Source: Aliikangiella coralliicola | Lineage (GTDB): Bacteria > Pseudomonadota > Gammaproteobacteria > Enterobacterales > Kangiellaceae | Assembly (NCBI RefSeq): GCF_007004725.1 | Contig: NZ_ML660160.1 | Coordinates: forward strand, 434,001 to 498,000 | Direction of reading: 5' to 3' | DNA: 64,000 nucleotides | Shown: positions 1 to 9,052 of the stretch, one piece after another | How the letters are laid out: each line of letters starts with the position of its first letter | How positions within the stretch are numbered: the first letter of the stretch is position 1 | Program-made: the position numbers and the translations under genes | The notes under the pieces: model-generated | Database searches by the model: none | Told to the model about the DNA's origin: nothing | The model's input: only the letters and a program-made list of their open reading frames with translations

Positions 1-462
1 GATCATCGATATACCAGCTATGGAACTATCGTCCATGGCACCGGGCATTCAACCTCTGTTCAAAATGCTGCGGCTATCGGCGGTGCTCATAACAGACCCC
101 ATAACTTTGGCGCGGTGATTATTGGTGGTTCAGAAAATTTTGTAAGTGCCTCACAGTCAGTTGTTATCGGTGGAAGTTTCAATGATGCCGGTGGCGCAAG
201 TTCGGTTGTGGTTGGCGGACAAAGTAACTCGACTTTTTCATTTGGTTCATTGGTTGCCGGTGGTAATGGCAATGAAGCTGATGGTGGTGACTCTGCTGTA
301 TTTGGCGGTCAGGGCAATCAAGCGATGGCTGGCTGGTCTGTGGTTGTCGGTGGGCAAGGAAATGCTGCCTGGGGCGAGCATAGCACTGTTACCGGAGGGC
401 GTAATCGATCAGTCAATGGTCCTTATGATTGGCGCGCAGGAACTTTGTTTGAGACTGAATAA
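1..462 (+). CDS. 3' end of a YadA-head-like (Hep/Hag) repeat protein, partial
   Basis: The frame is open from base 1 with no start in the window, so this is the C-terminal 153 residues of a longer protein. It is built of short repeats of the type S-V-V-x-G-G-x-x-N-x-A (for example SVVIGGSFNDAG and SVVVGGQGNAAWG), spaced about 14-15 residues apart. Such repeats form the left-handed beta-roll heads of trimeric autotransporter adhesins, which suggests a surface or secreted protein. The sequence stops at TLFETE directly after the last repeat, with no coiled-coil stalk or YadA beta-barrel anchor. It may therefore be a secreted repeat protein or a phage-tail-like head rather than a true autotransporter. 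The N-terminus is not visible. Confidence 0.7.
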   Translation, partial: DHRYTSYGTIVHGTGHSTSVQNAAAIGGAHNRPHNFGAVIIGGSENFVSASQSVVIGGSFNDAGGASSVVVGGQSNSTFSFGSLVAGGNGNEADGGDSAVFGGQGNQAMAGWSVVVGGQGNAAWGEHSTVTGGRNRSVNGPYDWRAGTLFETE

Positions 463-535
463 ATTTTTAGCGCTGTTTGTAAAATATTTTTTGCGTTAGT
501 TTTAGTCGATTCGTTTTTATGTGCGGTTAAAATTA

Positions 536-735
536 TAGGAGATTCCTCGGCTTAGCTCGAGATGACAGTTCCCTCTATTGTCATCTCGACCAGCGCGGAG
601 AGCTCTCCTACAGACATTGACTCATTCAATAACCCATCAAATATTTATTTGAGAGAGCGATTCCAAATAGATCAGTCTTTGTGTTGATTAATATCCAAGC
701 CTTTAGGAGATCTCTCGACTGCGCTTGAGATGACA
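536..735. repeat. Three-copy 32-nt dispersed-type repeat, two copies inverted
   Basis: Copy 1 at 536-567 starts TAGGAGA and ends GAGATGACA. Copy 2 at 579-610 is the inverted form, with an 11-nt spacer between them, giving a large imperfect hairpin. Copy 3 at 704-735 is in the same orientation as copy 1. All three begin TAGGAGA and end GAGATGACA on their own strand, and vary in the middle. This is the look of an intergenic repeat family or a decayed miniature element. No coding capacity or clear target-site duplication was found. Confidence 0.7.
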
Positions 736-1024
736 TTGGGTGGGACAATAACGAGAACTGCCAAAACTCATTAAAACTACTTTTCAAAACTATACGACAT
801 TTTATCAGCTTAAGAATTTGCTTTATTTTTCCCAGGTAACAATAAGTTTTTGCAGATCGTTTTGCCGAATTATTCTTGTTTGCTATTTTCAGCCTGGATC
901 AGAAACACCTCCGTAAGACATATCTCTATCACCTGACCTACATAAGTTTTATGCCGTATTAATATTATTAATACAGGTTAATTAAATTATTTCTTTTGCC
1001 TTGTTGTGCCGATATTTTTGCATT

Positions 1025-1044
1025 TGCAATATGGTAATATTGCA
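1025..1044. promoter_or_regulatory. Perfect dyad upstream of the collagenase gene
   Basis: TGCAATAT-GGTA-ATATTGCA has 8-bp perfect arms about 170 bases before the collagenase start. It could be an operator or part of a leader hairpin. The cognate regulator is unknown. Confidence 0.35.
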
Positions 1045-1211
1045 CACAATATAAATATTTATTGCGCACAAAGAAAAGTGTGTGCTATTTCTAATATGAG
1101 CTTGATTAAGCTGTACAAGCGACACGGAAAAATCCAACGCTTTGCTGACTTCCTGGAAAAGGGGTGGAAGTTAAAGTAACGCTTAAAAAATATTTTAATA
1201 AGGTAATTAAA

Positions 1212-4133
1212 ATGAATTTTAAAAAGAAAAGTCTACTAATCAGTGCTGTAGCACTGTGTTTTGGCGCAAGCGTTAATGCTGCGGACAAAGCGCCGTTAGA
1301 GAGACAAATTGACAAGCACAGATTACATCACACAAATACCTCAATAATTGCGCCGGTAGAACCAATGCCGACGGAACTTTTAAGACATTCTCATTCACAT
1401 GCTGATTCAAATTTAAATCGAAACACTCTGAACGCGGCACGATTACAAAATGTTGAAGCCGCTGCGGCTGATTGTGACACCGCTGGTTATGGAACGAAAA
1501 CCGGTCAAGAGTTAGTTGACCACATACTTAACTCTCCTGGTGAATGTATTAACGATTTGTACGACGCAAATGAAACCAGTTTTGCTGCGTTCCAGTCGGC
1601 GAATATGTTGACAGTCGCTAATGCTGCGTCGGATCTTGCCGAGGAATATTCGGCTCAAGCTGGCTCCCACTCACTTAACAACCTTTACTACTTTATACGA
1701 ACGGGTTACTACCATGAATTTTATAGTTCTGACCATGTTGGACCTTACGGTAGTGATGTGAAGAGTGCGACTCGTCAGGCACTCGACAACTTGATCAATA
1801 ACAAAGATTTTTACGCGAGCTCTGATCAACATGGCAAAAACATCCAGGACGCGATTATTTTAGTAGACAGCGCAGAAGAAAATGCCCGTTATCTACCAAT
1901 GGTCAAAGAGTGGTTAACGCGCTGGGACGAGAGTTATGCAGAGTCATGGTATATGCGCCGAGCGGTCAACGGAATTTTCACGGTACTTTTTCGCGGTCAC
2001 TATTTATCAGAGTTTGTGAGCGCAACAGGCAACGATGTTGAACTCATTAAAAAATTGGGCGAGTTTTCCAGACAAGATTGGATGCTCGATTCTTCGTCAC
2101 TTTATTTACAGGAAAATTCCGCTGCTGAGCTGGCACGATTTCTTCAATATACCAGCGCAGCTATTTATCCAACGGTGAAACAAGAAGTTCAGAAAACACT
2201 GGATCAATATCGTATTGGCGGACCAGGTCAATCGGTCTGGTTGCGAGTTGCGGAGCAAGTCGACTATTTAGGCCAATGTGCGGAATTTGACATCTGCGGT
2301 TTTAAACAGGAGCTTGAAGCACAGGTTTTGCCGTTAACCCATACCTGCAGTGATAGCTTGAAAATGCGTGCAGAAGAAATTACCGAGGCACAATTTGATG
2401 AGTCGTGTGAGAAGCTGGCGGTACAAGAAGTTTTGTTCCACAAAGTTCTCGGCACGAATAACAACCCTGTTGCAGATGATCATAATACTAATCTGGAAAT
2501 GGTTATCTTTAACAACAGTGCGAGCTATCAAGCTCACGCTGGATTGTTCTATGGTATTAGCACTAACAATGGTGGTATGTATTTGGAAGGTAACCCATCG
2601 AATCCTGATAATCAGGCGCGATTTATTGCTTATGAAGCCGAATGGTTACTACCAGATTTTCATATCTGGAATTTAACTCATGAGTATGTTCACTATCTGG
2701 ATGGACGTTTTAACTTAAAAGGCGATTTTGGTGCAGCTAAAACAAACACGCATAAAACTGTTTGGTGGATTGAAGGACTCGCTGAATATATTTCCAGGAA
2801 AAATCTGAATGATGAGGCGATTGCTCTTGCTCGTACTCAACAATTTTCTTTAAGCGAAATTCTTTCGAACAACTATAACAGCGGCCAGGATCGTGTATAT
2901 CGTTGGGGATACTTGGCCGTACGATTTATGTTTGAAAAACACCATGATGACGTCAATACAATTCTAACGCATTTTCGTGCGGGTGATTACGACGCTTATT
3001 TAGATTTCATTAATAATGGAATTGGTAGTAATTATGACAGTGAGTGGAATGAATGGTTAGCGGTAGTTGAAAGCAACACTGACGACATCACACCTGATCC
3101 CACGCCTGAACCGGATCCAAATAAGCGAGAGCTCAAAAACGGAGAAACAGTGAGTGGACTTAAGACACCTAAAAAAGCCAATAAAGGTTTAAGGTTCTAT
3201 ATTGATCTTCCTAAAAATGCCACTGATTTACGCATCGAAATTACAGGAGGAACCGGTGATGCTGACCTCTATGTTAGGGCAAAAGGAAAGCCCAAAAAGA
3301 ACAAGTATGATTGCCGACCTTTTGAAGATGGCAACAATGAAGTTTGTGAGTTTGCGAAACCCAGAAAAGGCAGATGGTGGATTGAAATTAAATCTTACGA
3401 GCGTTTTGAAGGAGTATCATTAACCGCCAGTTATACAGAGCCGGCTAGCCCTCCCGGTGTCGACTTAACAGAATTAATCAAAGGCGAAACTGTAGCAGGT
3501 TTGAAGGCGGCATCAAGTAAAGAGTTGAACTTCTATATCGATGTACCAGCAAATTCAACGGACTTAAGTTTTAATCTCTTTGGTGGTCGTGGAGATGGTG
3601 ACCTGCTCATTAAACGCGGTAGTAAGCCGACGAAAAAAGATAACGATTGCTTTTCTGACGCCAGAGGAAATGAAGAAACTTGTGAGTTCTCTGAGCCTCA
3701 ACCGGGCCGATGGTATGTGGTAGTTAAAGCCTATTCGAAGATTAAGAAAGTTTCCCTGGTGGCAGATTATACTGCTTCGGATAATGGTTCGGAATTTGAT
3801 GCCTGCGCAACATCAGATCCGGTGACGACAGGAAATGTTGAAGAAGGAACACCGGTTTGCGTTGCCGCAAATACCGGAATTTCTTATTTCTATACTTATG
3901 TTAATGCGGGAACGAATAACCTGATTGTTGAATTAAGCGGTGGCACTGGAAACGGTGATCTTTACGGCTCTGTTGAAGCTTGGGCTGATTCGGATAATGC
4001 TCAATTTTCCTCTACCGAACCAGGAAATTCCGAATATATGGTCATGTCTAATCCGCCGGAAGGCTGGGTCTATTTTTCGGTGTTAGCTAATCCCGAACAT
4101 GGAGATACGAGCTTGCGAGTGACTCAAGAATAA
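1212..4133 (+). CDS. Secreted collagenase-type gluzincin (peptidase M9) with PPC domains
   Basis: A 973-aa exported zinc protease of the Vibrio/Clostridium collagenase type, expected to cut collagen or similar matrix protein outside the cell. The ATG at 1212 is preferred over the in-frame GTG at 1164. It has an AAGG ribosome site and gives a clean signal peptide (basic MNFKKK, hydrophobic core, cleavage after VNA). The zinc motif HEYVH is at 490-494, and E521 in the later EGLAEY stretch corresponds to the third zinc ligand of M9 enzymes. After a proline-rich linker (about 628-640) come two similar PPC beta-sandwiches (about 640-750 and 755-870), each with a G-D-x-D-L core and a Cys pair. A more divergent third module ends the protein. 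PPC modules are often removed after secretion. It stands alone and is followed by a terminator. Confidence 0.9.
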   Translation: MNFKKKSLLISAVALCFGASVNAADKAPLERQIDKHRLHHTNTSIIAPVEPMPTELLRHSHSHADSNLNRNTLNAARLQNVEAAAADCDTAGYGTKTGQELVDHILNSPGECINDLYDANETSFAAFQSANMLTVANAASDLAEEYSAQAGSHSLNNLYYFIRTGYYHEFYSSDHVGPYGSDVKSATRQALDNLINNKDFYASSDQHGKNIQDAIILVDSAEENARYLPMVKEWLTRWDESYAESWYMRRAVNGIFTVLFRGHYLSEFVSATGNDVELIKKLGEFSRQDWMLDSSSLYLQENSAAELARFLQYTSAAIYPTVKQEVQKTLDQYRIGGPGQSVWLRVAEQVDYLGQCAEFDICGFKQELEAQVLPLTHTCSDSLKMRAEEITEAQFDESCEKLAVQEVLFHKVLGTNNNPVADDHNTNLEMVIFNNSASYQAHAGLFYGISTNNGGMYLEGNPSNPDNQARFIAYEAEWLLPDFHIWNLTHEYVHYLDGRFNLKGDFGAAKTNTHKTVWWIEGLAEYISRKNLNDEAIALARTQQFSLSEILSNNYNSGQDRVYRWGYLAVRFMFEKHHDDVNTILTHFRAGDYDAYLDFINNGIGSNYDSEWNEWLAVVESNTDDITPDPTPEPDPNKRELKNGETVSGLKTPKKANKGLRFYIDLPKNATDLRIEITGGTGDADLYVRAKGKPKKNKYDCRPFEDGNNEVCEFAKPRKGRWWIEIKSYERFEGVSLTASYTEPASPPGVDLTELIKGETVAGLKAASSKELNFYIDVPANSTDLSFNLFGGRGDGDLLIKRGSKPTKKDNDCFSDARGNEETCEFSEPQPGRWYVVVKAYSKIKKVSLVADYTASDNGSEFDACATSDPVTTGNVEEGTPVCVAANTGISYFYTYVNAGTNNLIVELSGGTGNGDLYGSVEAWADSDNAQFSSTEPGNSEYMVMSNPPEGWVYFSVLANPEHGDTSLRVTQE

Positions 4134-4159
4134 AAGTGATGTTGTTCGGTAAATAAAAG

Positions 4160-4181
4160 CGGGACCTTGGGTCTCGTTTTT
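4160..4181 (+). terminator. Intrinsic terminator of the collagenase gene
   Basis: CGGGACC-TTG-GGTCTCG forms a 7-bp stem with one G-U pair, followed by five T, starting 27 bases after the stop codon. Confidence 0.8.
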
Positions 4182-4270
4182 ATTTGTGCTGGATAGCAGT
4201 TCTTATCCCGCACTCAGATTAAATAGCACTCAACTATTTTGTGAAATAAATTTTTCAAAAAATAATTTGA

Positions 4271-4714
4271 TTAACACTGTGATTGCCATTGATCGACAGC
4301 GTGATTTAGTTTCTTTAAAAAATCAATCAACATTTCTCTATGTTCAGGTTGAAAGTTCGCCAGGATGGCTTTTTCCGACTCAAAAATATTTGTCCAGGAT
4401 TGTTGATAAATAGCCTCACCTTTTTCAGTTAAATGACACAGATAAACACGCTTGTCATTGGGAGCTCTTTCTCGAACGGCAAGTTCTTTTTTAACCAGCT
4501 GATCAAACACTCGCGTAATCGTACTAATCGATAAGTGCATTTTTCCGGCGAGCTCGCTAACGGTTAAGGGGCCGTTTGTATGAAGTGTCTCCAGAATATA
4601 ACATTGGCTAACGGAGATACCTGAGCAGACAATTTGTTCGCGATCACGAAACTGGTATTTCTTTACCAACTCTACGATTTCCTGATGAAATTCTTCAACT
4701 TGATTTTTATTCAT
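4271..4714 (-). CDS. MarR-family transcriptional regulator
   Basis: A 147-aa winged-helix protein. The central part (QCYILETLHTNGPLTVSEL, then a recognition helix with STITRVFDQLVKKELAVRE) and the wing (RAPNDKRVYLCHLTEKGE) are the standard MarR/SlyA pattern. N- and C-terminal helices serve for dimerisation. It is divergent from the PLP decarboxylase gene at 4851, with two dyads in the 136-bp gap. The simplest reading is a repressor of that gene and of itself, released by a small ligand. The ligand cannot be read from the sequence. Confidence 0.9.
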   Translation of the reverse strand: MNKNQVEEFHQEIVELVKKYQFRDREQIVCSGISVSQCYILETLHTNGPLTVSELAGKMHLSISTITRVFDQLVKKELAVRERAPNDKRVYLCHLTEKGEAIYQQSWTNIFESEKAILANFQPEHREMLIDFLKKLNHAVDQWQSQC

Positions 4715-4777
4715 TTGGTTTTTACTTTCAGTGTTTTTTTATGAAATGAAAAATCTATTCAGTTAGATTAGTGTAAA

Positions 4778-4827
4778 TACTTGCAAGATACAAATAGTTT
4801 ACCTATTATATTTGTAAGATACAAATA
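4778..4827. promoter_or_regulatory. Two candidate MarR operators 31 bp apart
   Basis: Site A (4809-4827) is TATTTGTA-AGA-TACAAATA with perfect 8-bp arms. Site B (4778-4796) is TACTTGCA-AGA-TACAAATA, the same right arm with two changes in the left. The centres are 31 bp apart, about three helical turns, so two dimers would bind the same DNA face. Site A lies 24 bases before the decarboxylase start codon. Confidence 0.65.
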
Positions 4828-4850
4828 AGAAAGGTCTAGGTGGTGAAATT

Positions 4851-6275
4851 ATGCCGTTTATTCAAGACGCAGATATTGTTGTTCGTGAGTTAGATCAATT
4901 TTTCTCACAGTCTATTTCAGGAAGCGAACCCGTTATTAATCAAGAGCGTCTGGAAGTGATTATTAACGAACTCGACCTAGCTACTTATGTGCGCTCCGGT
5001 GGGTTAACTGATAGAAAATTGGCCGCTTTCCTAAAGAAATATCTTTCTTATTCAACCCGGCTTCATCATTCTCATTATTTCGGCCATCAATGTGCGGCAC
5101 CGCATTATTCCGGCGCACTAGCGTCGTTAGTTGACGGGTTTATCAACAATCCTATGGCTGTCTATGAAATGGGGCCGGCCGCGGCGAGTGTTGAATATTT
5201 TGTAGTTAACTGGATGTTGGAAAAGGTCGGTTGGCAACCGTCGTCAACAAACCCCTACGCAGAAAATAACCGAGAAAATTCCACAGGTGCCGGTGTACTT
5301 GTTAACGGTGGATCCTTGGCGAATTTATTGGCGTTACTCGTGGCGCGGAGAAAAATCCAACCAGATGTTTGGCAATCGGGAAGTAATAGTGATTTGGCGG
5401 TGATGGTTTCTTCGGAGAGTCACTATAGTATCGAAAAGTCCGCCGGCATAATGGGAATAGGCAAAAACTCCGTTTATCAACTGGCTGTTGATGAACGAGG
5501 TGCCATATTACCTGATCAATTAGAAAATACGCTCAATCAGTTAGTGGTCGATGGTAAAAAGCCGATGATATTAGTTGCCAATGCCTGTAGCACAGCATTG
5601 GGAATTTACGATTCATTGGAACCAATCGCGGAGTTTTGTCAGACTCATAACATTTGGTTTCACGTTGATGCGGCCCACGGAGCAGGGGCGCTGCTGTCTG
5701 AAAAACATCGGGATAAATTACGTGGGGTCGTACAAGCAGATTCCATTATCTGGGATGCACATAAAATGCTACAAACACCGTCTTTATGTGCTGCGCTTTT
5801 AGTTAAGGAAAGAGCGTTTCTTGACACGGCCATGCACCATGATGCCAGTTATTTATTTCATGATAAGGAGCAGCCTGGATTTGACTTTATGCCTAGAACG
5901 ATAGAATGCACTAAGTCTGCACTGGGAACCAAATTCTTTTTTGTGTTGGCTGCTCTCGGCGAATCAGGCCTTAGTCATTATGTTGATCAACAATGTGAGC
6001 TGGCGCAACAAGCCTATCAATATATTGAGGAACAACCTGATCTTAATTGTCCGGTTTGCCCGGAAAGTAATATTCTTTGCTTCAGGCCAGAGGTTGATGA
6101 TGCGACAGTGCTATCTATTCGTGATTCGCTGTTAAAAGAGCGAAGTTTTCATCTGACTTCAACGGTTTTTAATGGCAAACGCTACTTACGAATGGTTTTT
6201 ATGAGTCCAAACTCTAGTTTAGATGATGTTCGTCGATTGGTTGAAAGGGTTCGTGTTTTGTTAACTGTTGAATAG
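4851..6275 (+). CDS. PLP-dependent group II amino-acid decarboxylase-like protein
   Basis: A 474-aa cytoplasmic fold-type I PLP enzyme of the glutamate / aromatic amino acid / 2,4-diaminobutyrate decarboxylase group. It shows the HHSHYFGHQ substrate-side motif near residue 74, a VNGGSLANL cofactor loop, the HVDAAHGAG aspartate motif and the Schiff-base lysine K305 in DAHKM. Its length is usual for the group. The substrate cannot be decided from sequence. It is transcribed alone, divergent from the MarR gene, and the two dyads upstream make repression by MarR likely. Start ATG at 4851, with an AGG-rich leader. Confidence 0.85.
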   Translation: MPFIQDADIVVRELDQFFSQSISGSEPVINQERLEVIINELDLATYVRSGGLTDRKLAAFLKKYLSYSTRLHHSHYFGHQCAAPHYSGALASLVDGFINNPMAVYEMGPAAASVEYFVVNWMLEKVGWQPSSTNPYAENNRENSTGAGVLVNGGSLANLLALLVARRKIQPDVWQSGSNSDLAVMVSSESHYSIEKSAGIMGIGKNSVYQLAVDERGAILPDQLENTLNQLVVDGKKPMILVANACSTALGIYDSLEPIAEFCQTHNIWFHVDAAHGAGALLSEKHRDKLRGVVQADSIIWDAHKMLQTPSLCAALLVKERAFLDTAMHHDASYLFHDKEQPGFDFMPRTIECTKSALGTKFFFVLAALGESGLSHYVDQQCELAQQAYQYIEEQPDLNCPVCPESNILCFRPEVDDATVLSIRDSLLKERSFHLTSTVFNGKRYLRMVFMSPNSSLDDVRRLVERVRVLLTVE

Positions 6276-6297
6276 TTATTCTTAGCTCAAACTCAGG

Positions 6298-7149
6298 TTA
6301 GTTAACTCGCCGACTTGAACCCGACATCTCTGAAGCTTCCATCACCAGCATCAGGGCTTTTGGATCAATGCCCAAAACAATATTGCGTAAAGTTGGAATT
6401 CTTCTCGCACCGACAACCACAAAGAGAATATTTTTGCTTTGTTCGCCTGTTAAATTTTGACCTGACAGTATTGTGCCATCTCGGCCTAATTGTTCGGTAA
6501 TGTCGAGACCGATTCGATCCGCTTTTTCTGAGACAATATGGACAATTTTTTCCGGGACTGCGCCGGTTAAAATTTTATCGATCACTTGAGTTGTCGCATA
6601 AATACTAAGCATGCTCCAAAGCACACGTTCCATGTCCGCGAAAATAAAACCAATTGCGATGATGATTAATGCGTCGAGTATAAGGACGACTTGCGCAGGT
6701 TTAATATGAGAATAACTGGAGACAATTTTGGCAATAATTGTTGTTCCGCCGGCAGATGCGTGTCCTTTTAATACCAGGCCAACCCCGGCACCAATGCATG
6801 TTCCTCCATAGAGTGTTGAAAGCAACAGGCTATTAATTGTAGGAAAGTCGACTTGTGAAACAAGAAGGTCAACCGATAGAGCTGTGACCAACATTGAATA
6901 AATCGTTCTTATCGCGAACTTTAAATCAATAAATCGAATACCAATCGCGAGGAGCGGAATGTTGATCAGCAACATAGCCACACCTGTCGAAATGTCTGTC
7001 AGAAAATGCACCAACATTGCCATGCCGGGGGTTCCGCCCGTTGCAATTTCCGCGGGTAAAAGAAAAAACGCTACGCCGCAAGCCAGAATGGCTGACCCAA
7101 GTGTAATGAATACTATGTTCTTAAACTCCGAACGCTTAAATTCCGACAT
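6298..7149 (-). CDS. YitT-family membrane protein (DUF161 + DUF2179)
   Basis: A 283-aa inner-membrane protein. It starts with a short basic segment, then about five to six hydrophobic helices (about residues 14-195) containing the typical GGTPGMAML and GLVLKGHASAGGTTI loops. A soluble C-terminal DUF2179 domain follows (about 200-275, with RDGTILSG and RRIPTLRNIVLGIDPKA). The transport or signalling role of the family is not established. It converges with the decarboxylase gene, only 22 bases away. Confidence 0.85.
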   Translation of the reverse strand: MSEFKRSEFKNIVFITLGSAILACGVAFFLLPAEIATGGTPGMAMLVHFLTDISTGVAMLLINIPLLAIGIRFIDLKFAIRTIYSMLVTALSVDLLVSQVDFPTINSLLLSTLYGGTCIGAGVGLVLKGHASAGGTTIIAKIVSSYSHIKPAQVVLILDALIIIAIGFIFADMERVLWSMLSIYATTQVIDKILTGAVPEKIVHIVSEKADRIGLDITEQLGRDGTILSGQNLTGEQSKNILFVVVGARRIPTLRNIVLGIDPKALMLVMEASEMSGSSRRVN

Positions 7150-7368
7150 GTTGCAGGCTTGGTAAGGTTGTTTAAAAAGAACTTAATCAGAAGATTCTGT
7201 TTAAGCTTAGCCTATTGGCTGATAACTGTTTGGAAATTTGTAGCCTTGAGAATAACGATTATTGGGCAAGGCAAGTTGACTGGGATCAAACAAAATGGCA
7301 AAAAGAAACAGTTAGAATTGTTAACTCCAAACAATTCTCAAGAAGTAAATATCTTAGTTATTCTGGCT

Positions 7369-8478
7369 TCACTCAGAAGTGAGCCTGTTGTTTGAGTTAT
7401 CTAATTCGGGAGGCTGGTCACCGAGTATTTGATGAGTGACTGGCGTATTTAACCCAATGTTTTCTTGATGGCTCAGCTCGAAGGCAATGGTTTGCATAGT
7501 GTTTCTTGAGTCGAGCAAGCGGTAAGGGTTTTTGATATAAAATAGCAATCGCCAGGTGACGGCGTGATCACCATTTTCAATGACGACAATTTTAGGTTTA
7601 GCGTCAATGTTTATTCCTGCTTCCTTTGCTGCAGCTTGTTCCCAGACTTTTTCCAGAAAAGTTTGCACTTTTTCCGAGGGCTGGTCATAACCAATTTTAA
7701 AGTCTAGAAACTCTCTAAATCCATTTTTTCCACAATTCGATATTGTCTCAACCGTTGAATTTCTGAGTTTCGAATTAGGGATCGTAACTTCATGTTTTTG
7801 TACCAAATCGCGAATGATGGTTTGTGATAAGGTTATTTGTAAAACGACACCAATGGTATCTAGCTCTTTAACTCGAATCACTGAGCCTGCTTCAACCGAA
7901 TGATTGTAATGCATGATTAATCCGCTAATCATGTCACCAAGAAAATACTCTTTAGAAGCAAATAAAATTAACAGGATGCCGCCGATAACAGATGTCGCCT
8001 GCAACCATTCGTTGAGCTCCCAAATATTGATAATGACTAAAATGGCAAATGAGCTAACTAAGACTAATCCGATTAAGCCGATAATTTCGCTGGCGTAAGA
8101 TTCGCCATGATAGGTCACACCATCAATTTCTTTCGCTTTCCCAAAGCGGTAAACCACCCAACCTTGCACATAGTGTTGGATAATGTAGGCAACTAAAACA
8201 GTAAGACCTGTTTGAGAAATCTGCTGTAGATGTGATATCGGCTGATCAAAAATAATTTCGACCCCGGCTGCGAACATGTAAATACTGAATAGTGCCAGGT
8301 TAATAGCGCGCAAGCCCAGCATTCGATTGTTGGTTGTTGAAAAATAAGTCGCCTTTGGAGAAATTTTTATGATGAACTTGGCGAATAAAAAAATGAGCAG
8401 GTTGAGACTAATGACCAGGTAGTCGAGCAATTGAAAGGGTAATTTTCCCAATAATTCTTGAAACCACTCATATGACAT
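7369..8478 (-). CDS. Mechanosensitive (MscS-family) ion channel
   Basis: A 369-aa membrane protein. Four hydrophobic stretches lie in the first 175 residues. A glycine-rich pore-lining helix then runs into the MscS beta domain (GDMISGLIMHYNHSVEAG, then VTIPNSKLRN), followed by an alpha/beta C-terminal vestibule (about 235-350). The family opens under membrane tension and releases solutes on hypo-osmotic shock. It lies upstream of yitT on the same strand, with a 219-bp gap that probably holds a yitT promoter. Confidence 0.88.
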   Translation of the reverse strand: MSYEWFQELLGKLPFQLLDYLVISLNLLIFLFAKFIIKISPKATYFSTTNNRMLGLRAINLALFSIYMFAAGVEIIFDQPISHLQQISQTGLTVLVAYIIQHYVQGWVVYRFGKAKEIDGVTYHGESYASEIIGLIGLVLVSSFAILVIINIWELNEWLQATSVIGGILLILFASKEYFLGDMISGLIMHYNHSVEAGSVIRVKELDTIGVVLQITLSQTIIRDLVQKHEVTIPNSKLRNSTVETISNCGKNGFREFLDFKIGYDQPSEKVQTFLEKVWEQAAAKEAGINIDAKPKIVVIENGDHAVTWRLLFYIKNPYRLLDSRNTMQTIAFELSHQENIGLNTPVTHQILGDQPPELDNSNNRLTSE

Positions 8479-8668
8479 TTTGACAGTTCCTTGTTTTTTA
8501 TTTTAAGTGCTAATTTTTAACAATGAATGATTAGCGTAATCTTCAGATAATCAGTGATTCTAATACTATAAAACGAATTTTGAAATTTTGCGATTTTCGC
8601 ACAGAAAATCTGCCTGCCTGATTATCTCGTCGAGGAAAGCTTAGGCTTAAGGTAGAGCGCGGGTTTAA

Positions 8669-8917
8669 CTAATCCATGTCAAAAAGAAATTTTCTCATTC
8701 GCCATACCCAAATGCCGATGTAACCGGGTATTGCATAGATGATAAAAAAGAATAGTGTCACTGAAAGACCATAAAACAGCCATTGGTTTTCTTGTGGTGA
8801 TGTTAATATCAAGATGAACATGCAAAGCAGCGAACCGACTGTACCGATTGCAACTTTTTTTAGCTGGGCTTTGGGCGTCAAAGCCATTTGTTTCAACTTT
8901 TGTTTAAGAGGTTCCAT
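8669..8917 (-). CDS. Small hypothetical membrane protein (82 aa)
   Basis: A basic N-terminus (about 20 residues) leads into two hydrophobic helices (about 23-40 and 47-70) and a short WRMRKFLFDMD tail. The pattern predicts an inner-membrane hairpin with both ends in the cytoplasm. No family was recognised. It sits 190 bases upstream of the MscS-like gene on the same strand and may share a transcript with it. Confidence 0.6.
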   Translation of the reverse strand: MEPLKQKLKQMALTPKAQLKKVAIGTVGSLLCMFILILTSPQENQWLFYGLSVTLFFFIIYAIPGYIGIWVWRMRKFLFDMD

Positions 8918-9052
8918 GAGTTAAGAACAGAAGCGATCAGCACTGGTCACCTGCTCAAGAAAATATCCAGTTATTACACAAGTAAAACACTGAATGTCAG
9001 TCAGGTGACAGTTCATTATAATTGACGAAGATAAAGCCCGGTCTTGATAAAC

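Larger units (their letters stand above)
463..1211. other. Gene-free spacer before the collagenase gene
   Basis: About 750 bases without a convincing gene. It holds three copies of a 32-nt repeat (536-567, 579-610, 704-735) and a perfect dyad at 1025-1044. The strongly AT-rich part from about 950 to 1070 is the probable promoter region of the collagenase gene. Confidence 0.6.

Noticed and set aside
115-499. Second overlapping frame (146-499) and minus frame in the repeat protein
   Set aside because: The frame open from base 1 shows regular head repeats; the others are shadows.
7159-7395. 78-codon frame on the plus strand between yitT and the MscS gene
   Set aside because: No ribosome site or family pattern; it lies in the promoter gap of yitT and runs into the MscS gene end.
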